From: Micromonospora musae
GTDB lineage: Bacteria; Actinomycetota; Actinomycetes; Mycobacteriales; Micromonosporaceae
Assembly: GCF_003626635.1 (NCBI RefSeq)
Contig: NZ_RAZT01000001.1
Coordinates: 603,346 to 667,345 of the forward strand
Length of the DNA: 64,000 nt
Reading direction: 5' to 3'
Position 1 is the stretch's first letter; the number at the start of each line of letters is the position of its first letter. The notes under the pieces were generated by a model that saw only the letters and a list, made by a program, of their open reading frames with translations, searched no databases and was not told the origin of the DNA. The translations under genes were made by a program, and so were the position numbers. Below, piece by piece: positions 25,502 through 35,019 of the stretch.

Positions 25502-27142
25502 ATGAGAAGACGTGCCCTGCTCGCCGCCGGTGTGGCCGGCGTGACCACCGCAGCCATCGGCCGACCCGCGTCGGCCGGGCCCGGTAGGCGGCAGCGAACG
25601 GTGGCCCTGGTGCCGCTGGACGACCGGCCGGTCAACACCTACTGCCCGGAGATGACCGCGGCGAGCGCAGGTGCCCAGGTGCGCCTGCCGCCCCGGGACC
25701 TGCTCGGTCGCTTCTTCGTCCCCGGCGACGGCGCTGCCATCGCCCGCTGGCTCACCGCCGTCGAGGGGGTCGACGGATACGTCGTCTCGGTCAGCATGCT
25801 CGCCTACGGCGGCCTGATCGCCTCCCGCACCGCCGGCCCGACCCTGGCCTCCGCCCTGGAGAACGTGGGCGCCATCCGCACGCTGCGCTCGACCCGGCCG
25901 GACGCCGTGATCGAGGTGCACGACACGATCCAGCGGCTGGCCATCACCAGCACCGGCACCGACCTGGACAACTACCGGACGCTTCTGGTCGATTGGGCGA
26001 AACTCTACGACCAGGTGGTCAACCTCGGGCAGGAGGAGCTGCGGGCCCAACTCGACGCCGTCCGGGCCCAGATCCCGGACCAGGTCGTCGAGGACTACTT
26101 GGCCGCGCGGGCGCGAAACCACCAGGTCAACCGGTTGATGGTCGAGTGGGTCGCGGACGGGACCATCACCCACCTCGTGCTCTCCGAGGACGACACCGCA
26201 CCGGTCGGCCTGGCTCGGGCTGAGCGGGTCGAGCTGGAGGCCCTGGTGGAGCAGCTCGACGTGGGCGATCGGGTGGAGATCTTCCCCGGCGCCGACGAGG
26301 TCGACGCGCTGCTGGTCGCCCGGGTGCTCGCCGCCGGGACGGCGCCCACCTACCGGGTCCAGTACGCCGGCGTCTCGGTTGAGGAGTGGACCGCGCAGCT
26401 CGAGGGCATCCCGTTCGCGGAGAACATCCGGCGGCATGTGACCGCGGTGGGCGGGCGGGTCGTGACGGGCGACGCGGACATCGTGCTCGCCGTCAACACC
26501 CCCTCGGCGGCGGCCACACAACGGGCCGCCGACCTGGACGCCTTCGTCGACTCGATCGGCGGCCTGCTCTCCGCCGGGACCCCGGTGATCGTGGTGGACC
26601 CGCTGATCGTGAACAAGGCGGACCACGAACTGGTCACCCGGATGGAGGCCCGACTGGACCTCGCGGCGCTGCTGTCGTACTCGGGGTGGAACACCGGTGG
26701 CAACGCGCTCGGCCTGGCCCTCGGCCACGGCACCGCCCGGTGGGCCTACCTGCGCTCCTCGGGCAGTGGCTACGGCGTACCGGAGATGCGGGGGCCGGGG
26801 TTGGCGCACGCCGAGTACCTGCTCTACCGGTTCGTCAAGGACGACCCGTGGAAGAACGTGGTGCAGGTCGAGGCGTACGCGCACGCACGGGCACAGGGTT
26901 GGGACCCACTCGCCCTCACCGCCGAGCAGAAGACCTACTTCGACGGCTGGGTGCGCGAGCGGTTGGTCCCGCTGACCGAGCGCTACTTCGCCGACCACTT
27001 CGTCGGGCACCGCGTCGTGCTCGGCCGGCGGGGCAAGCGGGTGTTCACCGCGACCCTGGCCTGCTTCGAGTCGGCCCGGGTCAGGCTCCCGTGGGACCGG
27101 CTCTTCGAGGTGATCCTGGAGCCTCGGCTGCGGCTGTCGTGA
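25502..27142 (+). CDS. DUF4127-family exported protein
   Basis: A 546-residue protein of the DUF4127 family, whose function is not established. Diagnostic segments are TVALVPLDDRPVNTYCPEM near residue 33, MLAYGGLIASR, SEDDTAPVG and the late YSGWNTGGNALGLALGHG. The N terminus (MRRRALLAAGVAGVTTAAIG) is a probable Tat- or Sec-type signal. Conserved Asp, His and Asn positions suggest a metal- or sugar-dependent enzyme, but no reaction can be stated. The start has a modest GAGG upstream. It is a single gene, possibly controlled by the palindrome at 25134-25149. Confidence 0.85.
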   Translation: MRRRALLAAGVAGVTTAAIGRPASAGPGRRQRTVALVPLDDRPVNTYCPEMTAASAGAQVRLPPRDLLGRFFVPGDGAAIARWLTAVEGVDGYVVSVSMLAYGGLIASRTAGPTLASALENVGAIRTLRSTRPDAVIEVHDTIQRLAITSTGTDLDNYRTLLVDWAKLYDQVVNLGQEELRAQLDAVRAQIPDQVVEDYLAARARNHQVNRLMVEWVADGTITHLVLSEDDTAPVGLARAERVELEALVEQLDVGDRVEIFPGADEVDALLVARVLAAGTAPTYRVQYAGVSVEEWTAQLEGIPFAENIRRHVTAVGGRVVTGDADIVLAVNTPSAAATQRAADLDAFVDSIGGLLSAGTPVIVVDPLIVNKADHELVTRMEARLDLAALLSYSGWNTGGNALGLALGHGTARWAYLRSSGSGYGVPEMRGPGLAHAEYLLYRFVKDDPWKNVVQVEAYAHARAQGWDPLALTAEQKTYFDGWVRERLVPLTERYFADHFVGHRVVLGRRGKRVFTATLACFESARVRLPWDRLFEVILEPRLRLS

Positions 27143-27149
27143 CCGGACG

Positions 27150-27183
27150 CCGGACGCGTCGGCGCGGCCGTCGACGCGTCCGG
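27150..27183. terminator. Bidirectional terminator hairpin
   Basis: CCGGACGCGTCG (27150-27161) pairs perfectly with CGACGCGTCCGG (27172-27183) around a 10-nt loop, in the 81-bp gap between the convergent DUF4127 and MmcQ/YjbR genes. Confidence 0.7.
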
Positions 27184-27223
27184 CTCGCCTGGTGCGACCC
27201 GGAGGGGCCCTCGGCCCGAGGAG

Positions 27224-27628
27224 CTACTGCTCGGCGCCGAGCGAAGAGCTCAACGAACCGGCGTCATCGTCGAGCTCGTCGGCGATCTCCCCCGGCGCTC
27301 GCATGCGCCACGCGTCGGTGACCAGTTCGCTGAGGCGCTCGACCGTCACCTGGTCCAGCCGCAGCATGACCAGCGGCAGGCCGTCGTAGGCGGGGGTGGT
27401 GAAGAAGCGCTCCGGCTCGCCGAGCAGGAGGGCCTGCTTCTCCGCCTCGTCGCCGACGTAGAGCACCGCGATGTCGCTGCGGATCAGGCGCGGCTTGCCC
27501 GGTCGCGGCTCGGGATAGGACCAGACGAAGCCCTTGTCGGCGACCCGAAAGTCGAAGCCGTCGCTGTCGATCTCGACGACGTGGGGCAGCGCGAGCGCCA
27601 GGTGACGTACGTCTTCGGCGTCAGCCAC
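27224..27628 (-). CDS. MmcQ/YjbR-family protein
   Basis: A protein of about 134 residues with the YjbR fold, sometimes annotated as DNA-binding (double-wing motif) but without an established reaction. Recognisable parts are the N-terminal ALALPHVVEID, GFVWSYPEPRP, the AVLYVGDEAEKQALLLGEPERFFTTPAYDG stretch and the C-terminal ERLSELVTDAWRMRAP helix. I use the GTG at 27628. The longer frame to 27688 starts in a Cys/Pro-rich segment not typical of the family. The ribosome-binding site is weak. It is a single gene, convergent with the DUF4127 gene. Confidence 0.75.
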   Translation of the reverse strand: MADAEDVRHLALALPHVVEIDSDGFDFRVADKGFVWSYPEPRPGKPRLIRSDIAVLYVGDEAEKQALLLGEPERFFTTPAYDGLPLVMLRLDQVTVERLSELVTDAWRMRAPGEIADELDDDAGSLSSSLGAEQ

Positions 27629-27860
27629 GGAGGTCTCGCTCGGATGTCCGCTCCCGCATCGGCACAGGCTAGCGCCCGGCGGTGACAATCCGGCGTGGGA
27701 TCACGCGGGTCGGGTCGCCCGGCTGGCCGATTCCGGTACGGCGCAGGCGACGACGCCGAGGCGCGTACCGGTCGGCCGGTTGCGCCTCGGCGTCGGCGGG
27801 GTGCTCGCGGTGGGGCCGGCGGCACGTCTCTCGCGTGGTCGCCGGCCCCGCCGCCGGTGG

Positions 27861-30119
27861 TCAGCTACCCGGGCGGTAGACCCGCTCGATGTGGCCCTTG
27901 AGGTCCTGCGGATAGAAGTAGACCGGCCGCAGGTCGCCGCTCGCGTAACGGTCGACCTGGTCGTCGAAGTGCGGCGATTCGGGGTGGCCGCTCGCGCCGC
28001 CGGCCGTCACCGCCCAGGCGCGCAGCCTCCGGCCGAACTCCACCACGGCGACGAAGCTGTTGCCGCTGGTGCCGTAGTAGCGCTTCGTGCCCGGGTAGCG
28101 CCGCGCGCCGAACGAGGCGAGGGAGCCCCACTGCGCGGAGGTGAAGGGCACCGGGAAGCTCGGCTTGGTGTCGTCGAAGGTCTGGGTGATCGCGCCGTCG
28201 TTGCGCTGGAAGCGGTTGATCTGCCCCCAGGGCACCTGCCAGCTGCCGAAGTCCTGCGTGAGCCGCGCCGCGGCCTCCGTGAGCGCGGTGAGCCGCTGCG
28301 CGTCGGTGGCCCGCTCGGCCAGGTAGTCCCACATCGACATGCCCGCGTCCCGGGCGGCCTGGGACAGGGGGGCCCAGAGCGCCTCGCCCCAGAACACGGC
28401 CAGCGACGTCGCCGTCGACTCGGCGTCCCACCGGTAGTCCCAGCGGCGGAGCAGGTCGATCGGCTCGGCGAGGTCCGCCTTCTGCTGGTCGCCCTCGGGC
28501 AGCTTGTCCCAGGCCTCGACGAGCTGCGGCACGAGCCGGGCGAAGGCGGTGAGGTAGGTGTCGAAGGCCGCGTCGATCAGGCTCTGCGGGGTGAAGCGGC
28601 GTTGCGCGGTCAGCACCCGGATCGCCTGCGGCCCGCGCGGGTTCTCGCCGGCCTGGTCGAAGTAGCGCGGGTAGTCCTCCGGCTTCGGGCTGTACGGGCC
28701 CGCGGCAGTCCACGGCCAGTTGTTCGTGTTGAACGCCCAGCCGTTTCTCGGGTTCACCGCCTGCGGCAGGCTCTTGAGGCTGTGCAGTCCGCGCCAGTCG
28801 GTGGCCGGGTCGCTGCCGTCGACGGGTTTGCGGTAGTCGAAGCGGTCGTTGCGGACCGGCATGAACTGCGGCACCAGGAAGGCGATCTCGCCCTTCGAGT
28901 CGGCGAAGAGCGTGTTGTTCGAGCTGTTCGCCTTGTAGCCAGCCACCTGCATGAAGTCCGCGTAGTCGCGGGTCTTGGTGCGCAGGAAGCTCTGCAGCAG
29001 CGCCTCCACGGGCTTGTTCATCAACGCGAACGCGATCCACTTGCCGTCCGCCTCACGCACGATCGGCCCGTGGTGGGTGGCGAGGGTGGTGAAGGTGCGC
29101 TTCGCCCGCCCGCCGTCGGTCGTGCGGTACGACAGCGTGATGGTCTTCTTCGTGACCGGTCGCAGCGCGTCACCGTAGCGGTAGTAGTGGCGGCCGTCGG
29201 CCTTGGTCACGATCGTCTCGGCGAACTCGTCGACGTTGTCGACGCCGCTGGAGGTGTGCATCCAGCCGGTGTTCTCGTTGAAGCCCTGGTAGATGAAGAA
29301 CTGCCCCCAGGTGGCCGCGCCGTAGGCGTCGAGCCCCTCATCGCTGGTCACGTGCTGCTCGGAGCGGAAGAAGAAGCTGGTGTGCGGGTTGATCAGGAGC
29401 AGCGCGTGGCCGTCGCGGGTGTGACTCGGTGCGATGGCCATGCCGTTGGATCCGGAGGGCTCGCGGAAGACCAGTCCGAGCTCCTCGTCGGTCATCTCGA
29501 CCGACCGGTTGTCGTAGAAGGCTTCGAGCTGGCTGAGCGGAACCCGCTCGATGTCGCCGCCGATGCTGCCCTCGGAGAAGCTCAGCGGCATCCACGGCTC
29601 GAAGCGGGTGATCACGCGTGGCCGCACCTCGGGGTGCGTCGCGAGGTAGTAGTTCAGCCCGTCGGCCCAGGCCTGCATGAGCTTGCGCAGCCAGGCCGGG
29701 CTGTCCGCGTAGTACCGCTTCAGCACGCCCGGGTCGATGAAGAGCCGCTGGCGCAGGTCCTGCCAGATCGCGCTCTCGCCCTCGGACTCGGCGAGGCGGC
29801 CGAGGCTCACCAGGTAGTTGCGTTCGATCCGGTTGAAGTCGTCCTCGGCCTGGGCGTAGATCATCCCGAAGACCGCGTCGGCGTCGGTCCTGCCCACCAC
29901 GTGCGGGATGCCCCAGTCGTCGCGGGTGATCGTCACGCGCGCCGCCTGCTTACGCCAGCGGGCCAGGTCGGACGTGTTCTGTTTGGGGGCGGCGACGGCG
30001 CCGCCGGACGGCAGGCCCGTCGCTACGGCCGCGGCTGCGGCGGCCAGTCCGGCTGCTCCGCCCAGCACCCGGCGTCGGCTGAGCCTTCCGTTCTGCACGT
30101 CGTTCATGAGCTGGTTCAC
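27861..30119 (-). CDS. Tat-exported penicillin-acylase-family amidohydrolase (Ntn hydrolase)
   Basis: A 752-residue precursor of the penicillin amidase/acyl-homoserine-lactone acylase family, exported folded via Tat (SRRRVLGGAAG). Autoproteolysis should create an alpha chain and a beta chain beginning at the Ser of SGSNGMAIAPS (about residue 224), which then serves as the N-terminal nucleophile. Downstream NPHTSFF, the AATWGQFFIYQGFNENTGWMHTSS region and NNTLFADSKGEIAFLVPQFMPVR match the family core. Relatives cleave penicillins, acyl-homoserine lactones, cyclic lipopeptides or bile salts, so the substrate is open. The start is the GTG at 30119 with GGAG upstream. It sits behind the second M14 peptidase gene but is separated from it by a strong hairpin. 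Confidence 0.88.
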   Translation of the reverse strand: MNQLMNDVQNGRLSRRRVLGGAAGLAAAAAAVATGLPSGGAVAAPKQNTSDLARWRKQAARVTITRDDWGIPHVVGRTDADAVFGMIYAQAEDDFNRIERNYLVSLGRLAESEGESAIWQDLRQRLFIDPGVLKRYYADSPAWLRKLMQAWADGLNYYLATHPEVRPRVITRFEPWMPLSFSEGSIGGDIERVPLSQLEAFYDNRSVEMTDEELGLVFREPSGSNGMAIAPSHTRDGHALLLINPHTSFFFRSEQHVTSDEGLDAYGAATWGQFFIYQGFNENTGWMHTSSGVDNVDEFAETIVTKADGRHYYRYGDALRPVTKKTITLSYRTTDGGRAKRTFTTLATHHGPIVREADGKWIAFALMNKPVEALLQSFLRTKTRDYADFMQVAGYKANSSNNTLFADSKGEIAFLVPQFMPVRNDRFDYRKPVDGSDPATDWRGLHSLKSLPQAVNPRNGWAFNTNNWPWTAAGPYSPKPEDYPRYFDQAGENPRGPQAIRVLTAQRRFTPQSLIDAAFDTYLTAFARLVPQLVEAWDKLPEGDQQKADLAEPIDLLRRWDYRWDAESTATSLAVFWGEALWAPLSQAARDAGMSMWDYLAERATDAQRLTALTEAAARLTQDFGSWQVPWGQINRFQRNDGAITQTFDDTKPSFPVPFTSAQWGSLASFGARRYPGTKRYYGTSGNSFVAVVEFGRRLRAWAVTAGGASGHPESPHFDDQVDRYASGDLRPVYFYPQDLKGHIERVYRPGS

Positions 30120-30158
30120 TTTCTCCGTTCCGGGGGGTTGTGCACGGTTGTGGGCCGG

Positions 30159-30197
30159 GAGGTGGGCGTCGCCGCGGGCGCGGGCGACGCCCACCTC
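30159..30197 (-). terminator. Terminator hairpin between the M14 peptidase and acylase genes
   Basis: A perfect 15-bp stem (30159-30173 with 30183-30197) with a 9-nt loop directly follows the M14 stop codon. It fills the 84-bp gap and should separate the two transcripts. Confidence 0.75.
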
Positions 30198-30203
30198 ACG
30201 AGT

Positions 30204-32201
30204 TCAGCCCAGGCGTACGGCGGCGGAGTCCAGACCGCCTCGGACGCTTACCGCGTTCACCGTGACCGTGTCGCTGTCGGCCTTGGCGACGCGGAGGCGG
30301 ACCTTCTGGTCGTCACCGCCGTCGAGGTAGAACTGCGGGGCGTCGCCGACCCGGCGGGCGCCCTCGACCGTGATGGTGTCCGGCGCGACGATCTTGATTT
30401 CCTTCGCCTGCTCCAGGGCGGTCGGGATGCGGCCGGTGTTCTTCACCGTCGCCGTGATCTCGTGCGTGGCCCCGTCGCTCTGCCCGCCCTTGAGCTTCTT
30501 GACCTGGACCCGGGTGAGGTCGAGCTGCGGCAGCGACTCGGTCAGGTAGAGGTTGAACCGGGCCTGGTTGGCGGCCCACTCGCCGATCAGGTCGTCCGAC
30601 GGGTTCTGCGACCAGAACTTCGGGTTGATGCCGCCCACCTCGACGGCCCCGAGCGTCGGGTGCTGCGCCTTCGTCCAGGGCAGGAAGCACTTCGTCTTGC
30701 CGTTCTCGGCGCACCACCGCGACCGCTCCCAGTCGGCGTACCGGCCGTCCTTGTCGTAGTCGGTGAAGTCGCCACCGTTCCAGATCTCGTCGCCGTACCA
30801 GACCGCGCCGTACTGGAAGTAGCCGAAGTCCGGGCCGTGTCCGAAGAGCGCCTCCGGCTCACCGCCGTTGCGGGTGGCGTAGTCGATGTAGACGCTGCCG
30901 GCGTTGCGGTATCCGGTGAACGAGACGCCGGCCTTGTCGAAGTGCTCGTAGAGCTTGCGGTCGGGCGTGTACATGCACTCGACCGGGTCGCAGGTCGACG
31001 GGCCGCGCAGGTGCATCGGCACGCGGGTGTCCATGCTGTTCACCGCGGCGATGTTGGTGTGCGACATCAGCCAGGTGTAGACGTGCTTGGTCTCCGGCTC
31101 CGAGAGCGGGTACTCACCGGCGCCGCCCTGGGTCAGGTTGCGGCCCGTCGCGTCGTCCTCGGCCATCGGGTGCCAGTTGTAGGGGTAGTTGCGATGCAGG
31201 TCCAGGCCGCCGACGCCGTCTTCGTTGAGGCGGCCGTCGCCGTCGTTGTCGATGCCCTCGGAGAACATGAGGTAGTCGCCGTTGCCGGCGCCGACGCTCA
31301 GCATCGCGTTTCCGGCCGGGTCGCGTGCGTCGACGACGTGGGTGCCCTTGCCGATGCCCACGTACTGGCGCATCTGGCTCAGGTAGCCGTCGTCGTTGAT
31401 GTCCTCGCCCGAGTCGTCGTCACGCTTGCCGTCACCGTCGTTGTCGTACGGGCGGACGGTCGACCGGTTGGTCTGGGCGGTGTAGAGGTACATGTCGTGG
31501 CCGTCGGGGTTGTTGACCGGACGGATGTAGACGGTCTTGTCGTCGAGCATCTTGTCGACGGTCCGGTCCTTGCCGGCCTTCGTGATGAGGTGGTGAGCCA
31601 ACCACAGCGAACTCTCGGCCGACGAGGTCTCCCCGGAGTGCCGGTTGCCCTCGAAGTACGCGGCCGGCTTGTCGGTGTCCCGCCCGGTGGACTTGTCGGT
31701 GATGGTCAGCTGGTAGATCGGTTGACCGCTGTAGCTCTCTCCGACGATGTACAGGTCGACGATGTCGGGGCGCTCGTGGGCCCACTTCTTCAGCCACCAC
31801 TGGATCTCGATGCCGGTGTGGAAGTGGTCGAAGTCCATCTGGCCCGGGTTCGTCGGCTGCACCTGGTCGTACTCGACGACCTTGAAGGTGCTCTCCCCGT
31901 CGCGTTGGCCGGCGATCGTGATGGTGGGGGTCGTCGGGGTGACGCTGCTGGGGAACGGCCCCGGGTCCTGCGCCTGCTGGAGGCCGACGGTGAAGGTGGG
32001 GGTGGCGGAGAGAGCGGCGTCGTCGAGCGAAGCGCCTCCGCCGGCACCCCAGAGCGGTGCCGTCCCGACGGCGAGGACACCCGCTGTCAGGACCGCCAAC
32101 ATGGCTGTAGGGCGCTTCTTCTTCGACGCGTGCGCGGGCACGACGTCGTGGTGGTCGGATTCCGGCTGATCAGACGAGCGGGGTGAAACTTCGGAGCCCA
32201 A
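30204..32201 (-). CDS. Secreted M14-family zinc carboxypeptidase with acidic calcium-loop inserts
   Basis: A 665-residue exported metallopeptidase. The zinc motif HSGE lies in EGNRHSGETSSAE (about residue 188), followed by RPVNNPDGHDMYLY and a His ligand in GLDLHRNYPYNWHP. Three Asp-rich loops resembling EF-hand or thrombospondin type-3 calcium sites are inserted: DNDGDGKRDDDSGEDINDDG, IDNDGDGRLNEDG and DYDKDGRYADWE. A ~110-residue C-terminal beta domain (VKKLKGGQSDGATHEITATVKNTG) follows. The start is the TTG at 32201, supported by GGGAGA six bases upstream; the longer frame to 32252 has no site. It is a single gene with its own terminator, and a paralogue-like relative of the M14 enzyme at the left of the window. 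Confidence 0.87.
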   Translation of the reverse strand: MGSEVSPRSSDQPESDHHDVVPAHASKKKRPTAMLAVLTAGVLAVGTAPLWGAGGGASLDDAALSATPTFTVGLQQAQDPGPFPSSVTPTTPTITIAGQRDGESTFKVVEYDQVQPTNPGQMDFDHFHTGIEIQWWLKKWAHERPDIVDLYIVGESYSGQPIYQLTITDKSTGRDTDKPAAYFEGNRHSGETSSAESSLWLAHHLITKAGKDRTVDKMLDDKTVYIRPVNNPDGHDMYLYTAQTNRSTVRPYDNDGDGKRDDDSGEDINDDGYLSQMRQYVGIGKGTHVVDARDPAGNAMLSVGAGNGDYLMFSEGIDNDGDGRLNEDGVGGLDLHRNYPYNWHPMAEDDATGRNLTQGGAGEYPLSEPETKHVYTWLMSHTNIAAVNSMDTRVPMHLRGPSTCDPVECMYTPDRKLYEHFDKAGVSFTGYRNAGSVYIDYATRNGGEPEALFGHGPDFGYFQYGAVWYGDEIWNGGDFTDYDKDGRYADWERSRWCAENGKTKCFLPWTKAQHPTLGAVEVGGINPKFWSQNPSDDLIGEWAANQARFNLYLTESLPQLDLTRVQVKKLKGGQSDGATHEITATVKNTGRIPTALEQAKEIKIVAPDTITVEGARRVGDAPQFYLDGGDDQKVRLRVAKADSDTVTVNAVSVRGGLDSAAVRLG

Positions 32202-32421
32202 GGCAAATCTCCCGGTGTCACGTCGGTTGCCCGTCGCCGACAGGCAGGGCAATTACTCTGCGTAATTGGGTGGCCACCCTGTGGGTACTCGAGTTGAGAT
32301 CACCGTAATCGGCTGCACCATCGATGTAAATATCTAAATGCCTTTCGGTCCTTACGGCACGGCCGGTGGCGGGCCGGCTGTCACCGACCCGCCACCTGCT
32401 CCGCCGAGCCGTGTGCGCGCA

Positions 32422-35019
32422 CTACAGAGCCGCGCAGTCACCACCCTTGGCGCCGTTGACCGTGTTGGGCGCGCCGAAGTCCTTGACCGCCGCGCTGTTG
32501 CCGGCGCAGCTCAGCGCTCCGTTGATCCGGCTACCGACCAGGACGGGCCCGTAGGCGCCGGCCAGCCGGGTGTACCGCTCGTTCGCGGTCACCTGGACGT
32601 TCTGCGCCAGGCTCACCGCACCGTTGAAGGTGCTACCGGCGATCGTCACGTCCCGGGTGGTGCCGGCGATCTGCGTCGAGCCGTTGACCTTGCTGCCGAA
32701 GATCTGCACCGCCTGCGCGCCGGTCGCCGCCAACGTGCCGGTGATCGTGCTGTCGCTGACCACCAGCGAAGCGCCGGGCCGCACCGAGACCGCACCGACC
32801 ACCTGGGCGTTCTTCAGGCAGGTCACGCCCTCGCTGGCCACGACGCGGAACTGCGTGCCGGTCAGCGTCCTCGTGCAGTCGGGCGAGGAGCCCGGCAGCA
32901 CGGTGGCCCGGTAGGAGCTCGGTTCGCCGACGTTGCCGGCCGGGTCGATGGCCCGGTGCTCGACGAGGTGCGTGCCGAACCCCGGCACGAACCCACCGCC
33001 GGGGTGGTCGTCCGGCAGCGTCTGCTCGAACGCGGCCTTCGACAGGCCGCCGGTACCGAGGTTGCCGTAGGTCAGCGCCTTGACATCGGTGCCGGAGTGG
33101 CGGAACTGGAACGGCGACTCGGGCATCGGCTTCTCGGGGAAGCCGAAGTAGTTGTACCAGCCGTCCTTGTCCAGCCGGAGCTGACCGACGACGTAACGCT
33201 GCTCGGCGTAGCCGCTCTGGTCGTCCCGCGGATCCAGGCGCATGTCCCACCCGTTGAAGTAGACCGGGTGCTCCAGGTTGCCGGCGAGCCGGGTCAGCGG
33301 CTGCGACAGCGTGCGGGGCGCCGTCGGGCGGGCGTTGTCGACGGTCCACTCGACCTGGTCGGAGACGCCACCCGGGTCGGCCGGGTCGGTCACCGTCGCG
33401 GTCAGCTTGTGGGTACCCGCGGCGAGCTTCAACGACCCGAGGTCGAGGTTGCGGCTGTTGTGCGGGTTCGACACCGGCTTGCCGTTCAGCGACCAGGCCA
33501 CGTCGAGGATCCGGTCGTCGGGGTGGTTGGTCCGCACGTACACGACCTCGTCACCGGCGACCGGTTGGCTGTTCATGGTGTGGCTGGTGATGGTTGCGGC
33601 GGGCGACGACGGCGTCACCTTGGTCTCCCCCACCGTCCACTGCCGGGTCTGCACGAACCGCGGACCGTTGTAGCCGGAGTTCGTGGCCGTGTTGCCGGTG
33701 GACGGGTTGCGTACCCAGTCGGTGCCCTCCGGCCCCACCGGGTCGCGCACCTCGACGTGCACCACGGTCCCGGCCGGCAGGTTGAGCGAGCCGAGGTCGA
33801 GATCGCGGCTGTTCTTCGTGTCGAGTACGGTGCCCTCCGGGCCGCCCACGCGCCAGGTCACCTGCAGCTCGTGGTAGCGCGGCTGACCCGGCTCGACCCA
33901 CAGCACGGCGTCGGAGGCGACGGTGCCGGTCGGCGTGTTCCGCACGTTCATCTGCCCGGAGTTACGCATCCCGGTCACCCGGGCGACCATGTGCTCCAGG
34001 CCGATCTGGTCGAAGTCGAACCCGATCCAGCGCATCATCGAGTGCTCGCTGGGCCGACGCTGCCCGCACGGGTAGCTGCCACCCCCCTCGTGCAGCCCGA
34101 TCGTGCCGCCGGAGAGGCTCTCCTCGCCGACCCAGCGCCACCACTTGTGCTGGTCCTCGACCATCTTCTGCGGGTCGGTGTAGGTGCTGTGGTGGAAGCT
34201 GTTCGGCTCGCCGCCGGTGTAGCAGGGGCGGACCACGTCACGGGAGGAGTACGGGTACTCGTCGGCGAGCGTGCCGAGCGAGTGGCCGATCTCGTGCAGC
34301 GAGATCAGCGGGCCCTGTGGGGAGCCGCCCGAGGTCGTCGCGTTGGTGCCGCCGATCCCGCCGTACGTGAACGTGTTGAAGATCGCCAGCGTCTGCACGT
34401 TCTGCGAGGTGCGCGGAATGCCCAGCACCGGCGCCACGTAGTTGTCGAGGATCCGGTTGTGCGCCTGGTTGCCGGTCTCACAGGGGTTGACCCCGGCCGG
34501 GTAGTAGGCGGCGAAGTCCTGACAGTTCTCCGGCGCGCCGCCGTAGACGGTGCCCCGCGACAGCGGGTCGGCGCAGCCGTTCTGGTAGATCATCCGCAAC
34601 GCGGTGTTCTTGGCGTTGATCGGACCCTCGCGCTCACCGGTGTCCCGGATCGTGCCGTCCGCATGGCGCACCCGACCGTCCGGATCGCACCGTACGCCGT
34701 AGTCGATCGAGGCGATCTCCACCGCGTACACGTTGATGTAGTCGCGGTAGGTGCGGAACGGCTCCGTGGCCCACATCACGGCCAGGTTGCGGTCCACGTC
34801 CTGGAGGAAGAGCTGCTGCTGGTCCCACTGGTAGCCGTCACCCATGATGATCAGATTCAGCCGCTCGGCCGCCGGGCCGGTGACCTGGATCGGGTGCACC
34901 TTCGGGTTCGGCAGCGGCATCGGCGGACCATCCGCCGGAGCGCCGCTCGCCGGGCCGACCCCGGTCAGCAGGCTGGCCACCAGGGCCACCGCCGCCAGGG
35001 TCGCAACCTTGAGTCTCAC
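32422..35019 (-). CDS. Secreted M64-family metallopeptidase (IgA-peptidase-like) with beta-rich C terminus
   Basis: An exported zinc endopeptidase of about 865 residues. The catalytic motif reads HEIGHSLGTLADEY (His and Glu near residues 242-246), typical of the M64 family. Upstream is LNLIIMGDGYQWDQQQLF, the conserved N-terminal strand. Many Cys (CDPDG, NGCADP, ENCQDF, PCETG, RPCYTGG, SYPCGQ) suggest disulfides in the extracellular enzyme. After two Ig-like or PKD-like modules (LDTKNSRDLDLGSLNLPAGT and the similar NPHNSRNLDLGSLKLAAGT), the last ~130 residues form short repeats that look like a right-handed beta-helix. The GTG at 35019 is preferred (AGGTGG six bases upstream) over the ATG at 35040. 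It is a single gene. Confidence 0.88.
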   Translation of the reverse strand: MRLKVATLAAVALVASLLTGVGPASGAPADGPPMPLPNPKVHPIQVTGPAAERLNLIIMGDGYQWDQQQLFLQDVDRNLAVMWATEPFRTYRDYINVYAVEIASIDYGVRCDPDGRVRHADGTIRDTGEREGPINAKNTALRMIYQNGCADPLSRGTVYGGAPENCQDFAAYYPAGVNPCETGNQAHNRILDNYVAPVLGIPRTSQNVQTLAIFNTFTYGGIGGTNATTSGGSPQGPLISLHEIGHSLGTLADEYPYSSRDVVRPCYTGGEPNSFHHSTYTDPQKMVEDQHKWWRWVGEESLSGGTIGLHEGGGSYPCGQRRPSEHSMMRWIGFDFDQIGLEHMVARVTGMRNSGQMNVRNTPTGTVASDAVLWVEPGQPRYHELQVTWRVGGPEGTVLDTKNSRDLDLGSLNLPAGTVVHVEVRDPVGPEGTDWVRNPSTGNTATNSGYNGPRFVQTRQWTVGETKVTPSSPAATITSHTMNSQPVAGDEVVYVRTNHPDDRILDVAWSLNGKPVSNPHNSRNLDLGSLKLAAGTHKLTATVTDPADPGGVSDQVEWTVDNARPTAPRTLSQPLTRLAGNLEHPVYFNGWDMRLDPRDDQSGYAEQRYVVGQLRLDKDGWYNYFGFPEKPMPESPFQFRHSGTDVKALTYGNLGTGGLSKAAFEQTLPDDHPGGGFVPGFGTHLVEHRAIDPAGNVGEPSSYRATVLPGSSPDCTRTLTGTQFRVVASEGVTCLKNAQVVGAVSVRPGASLVVSDSTITGTLAATGAQAVQIFGSKVNGSTQIAGTTRDVTIAGSTFNGAVSLAQNVQVTANERYTRLAGAYGPVLVGSRINGALSCAGNSAAVKDFGAPNTVNGAKGGDCAAL

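Noticed and set aside
25170..25505. 111-codon frame with AGGAGG upstream and ATGA overlap with the DUF4127 start
   Set aside because: Third-position G/C is clearly lower than in real genes here, the composition is Arg/Pro/Gly/Thr-rich with no fold-like pattern, and the Shine-Dalgarno spacing is long. Kept only as a possibility under the leader region.
27780..32186. Plus-strand open frame of 1468 codons
   Set aside because: It lies entirely opposite the acylase and M14 genes. Its Val/Arg/Gly/Leu-rich composition is the usual antisense shadow of G/C-rich third positions, with no recognisable domain.
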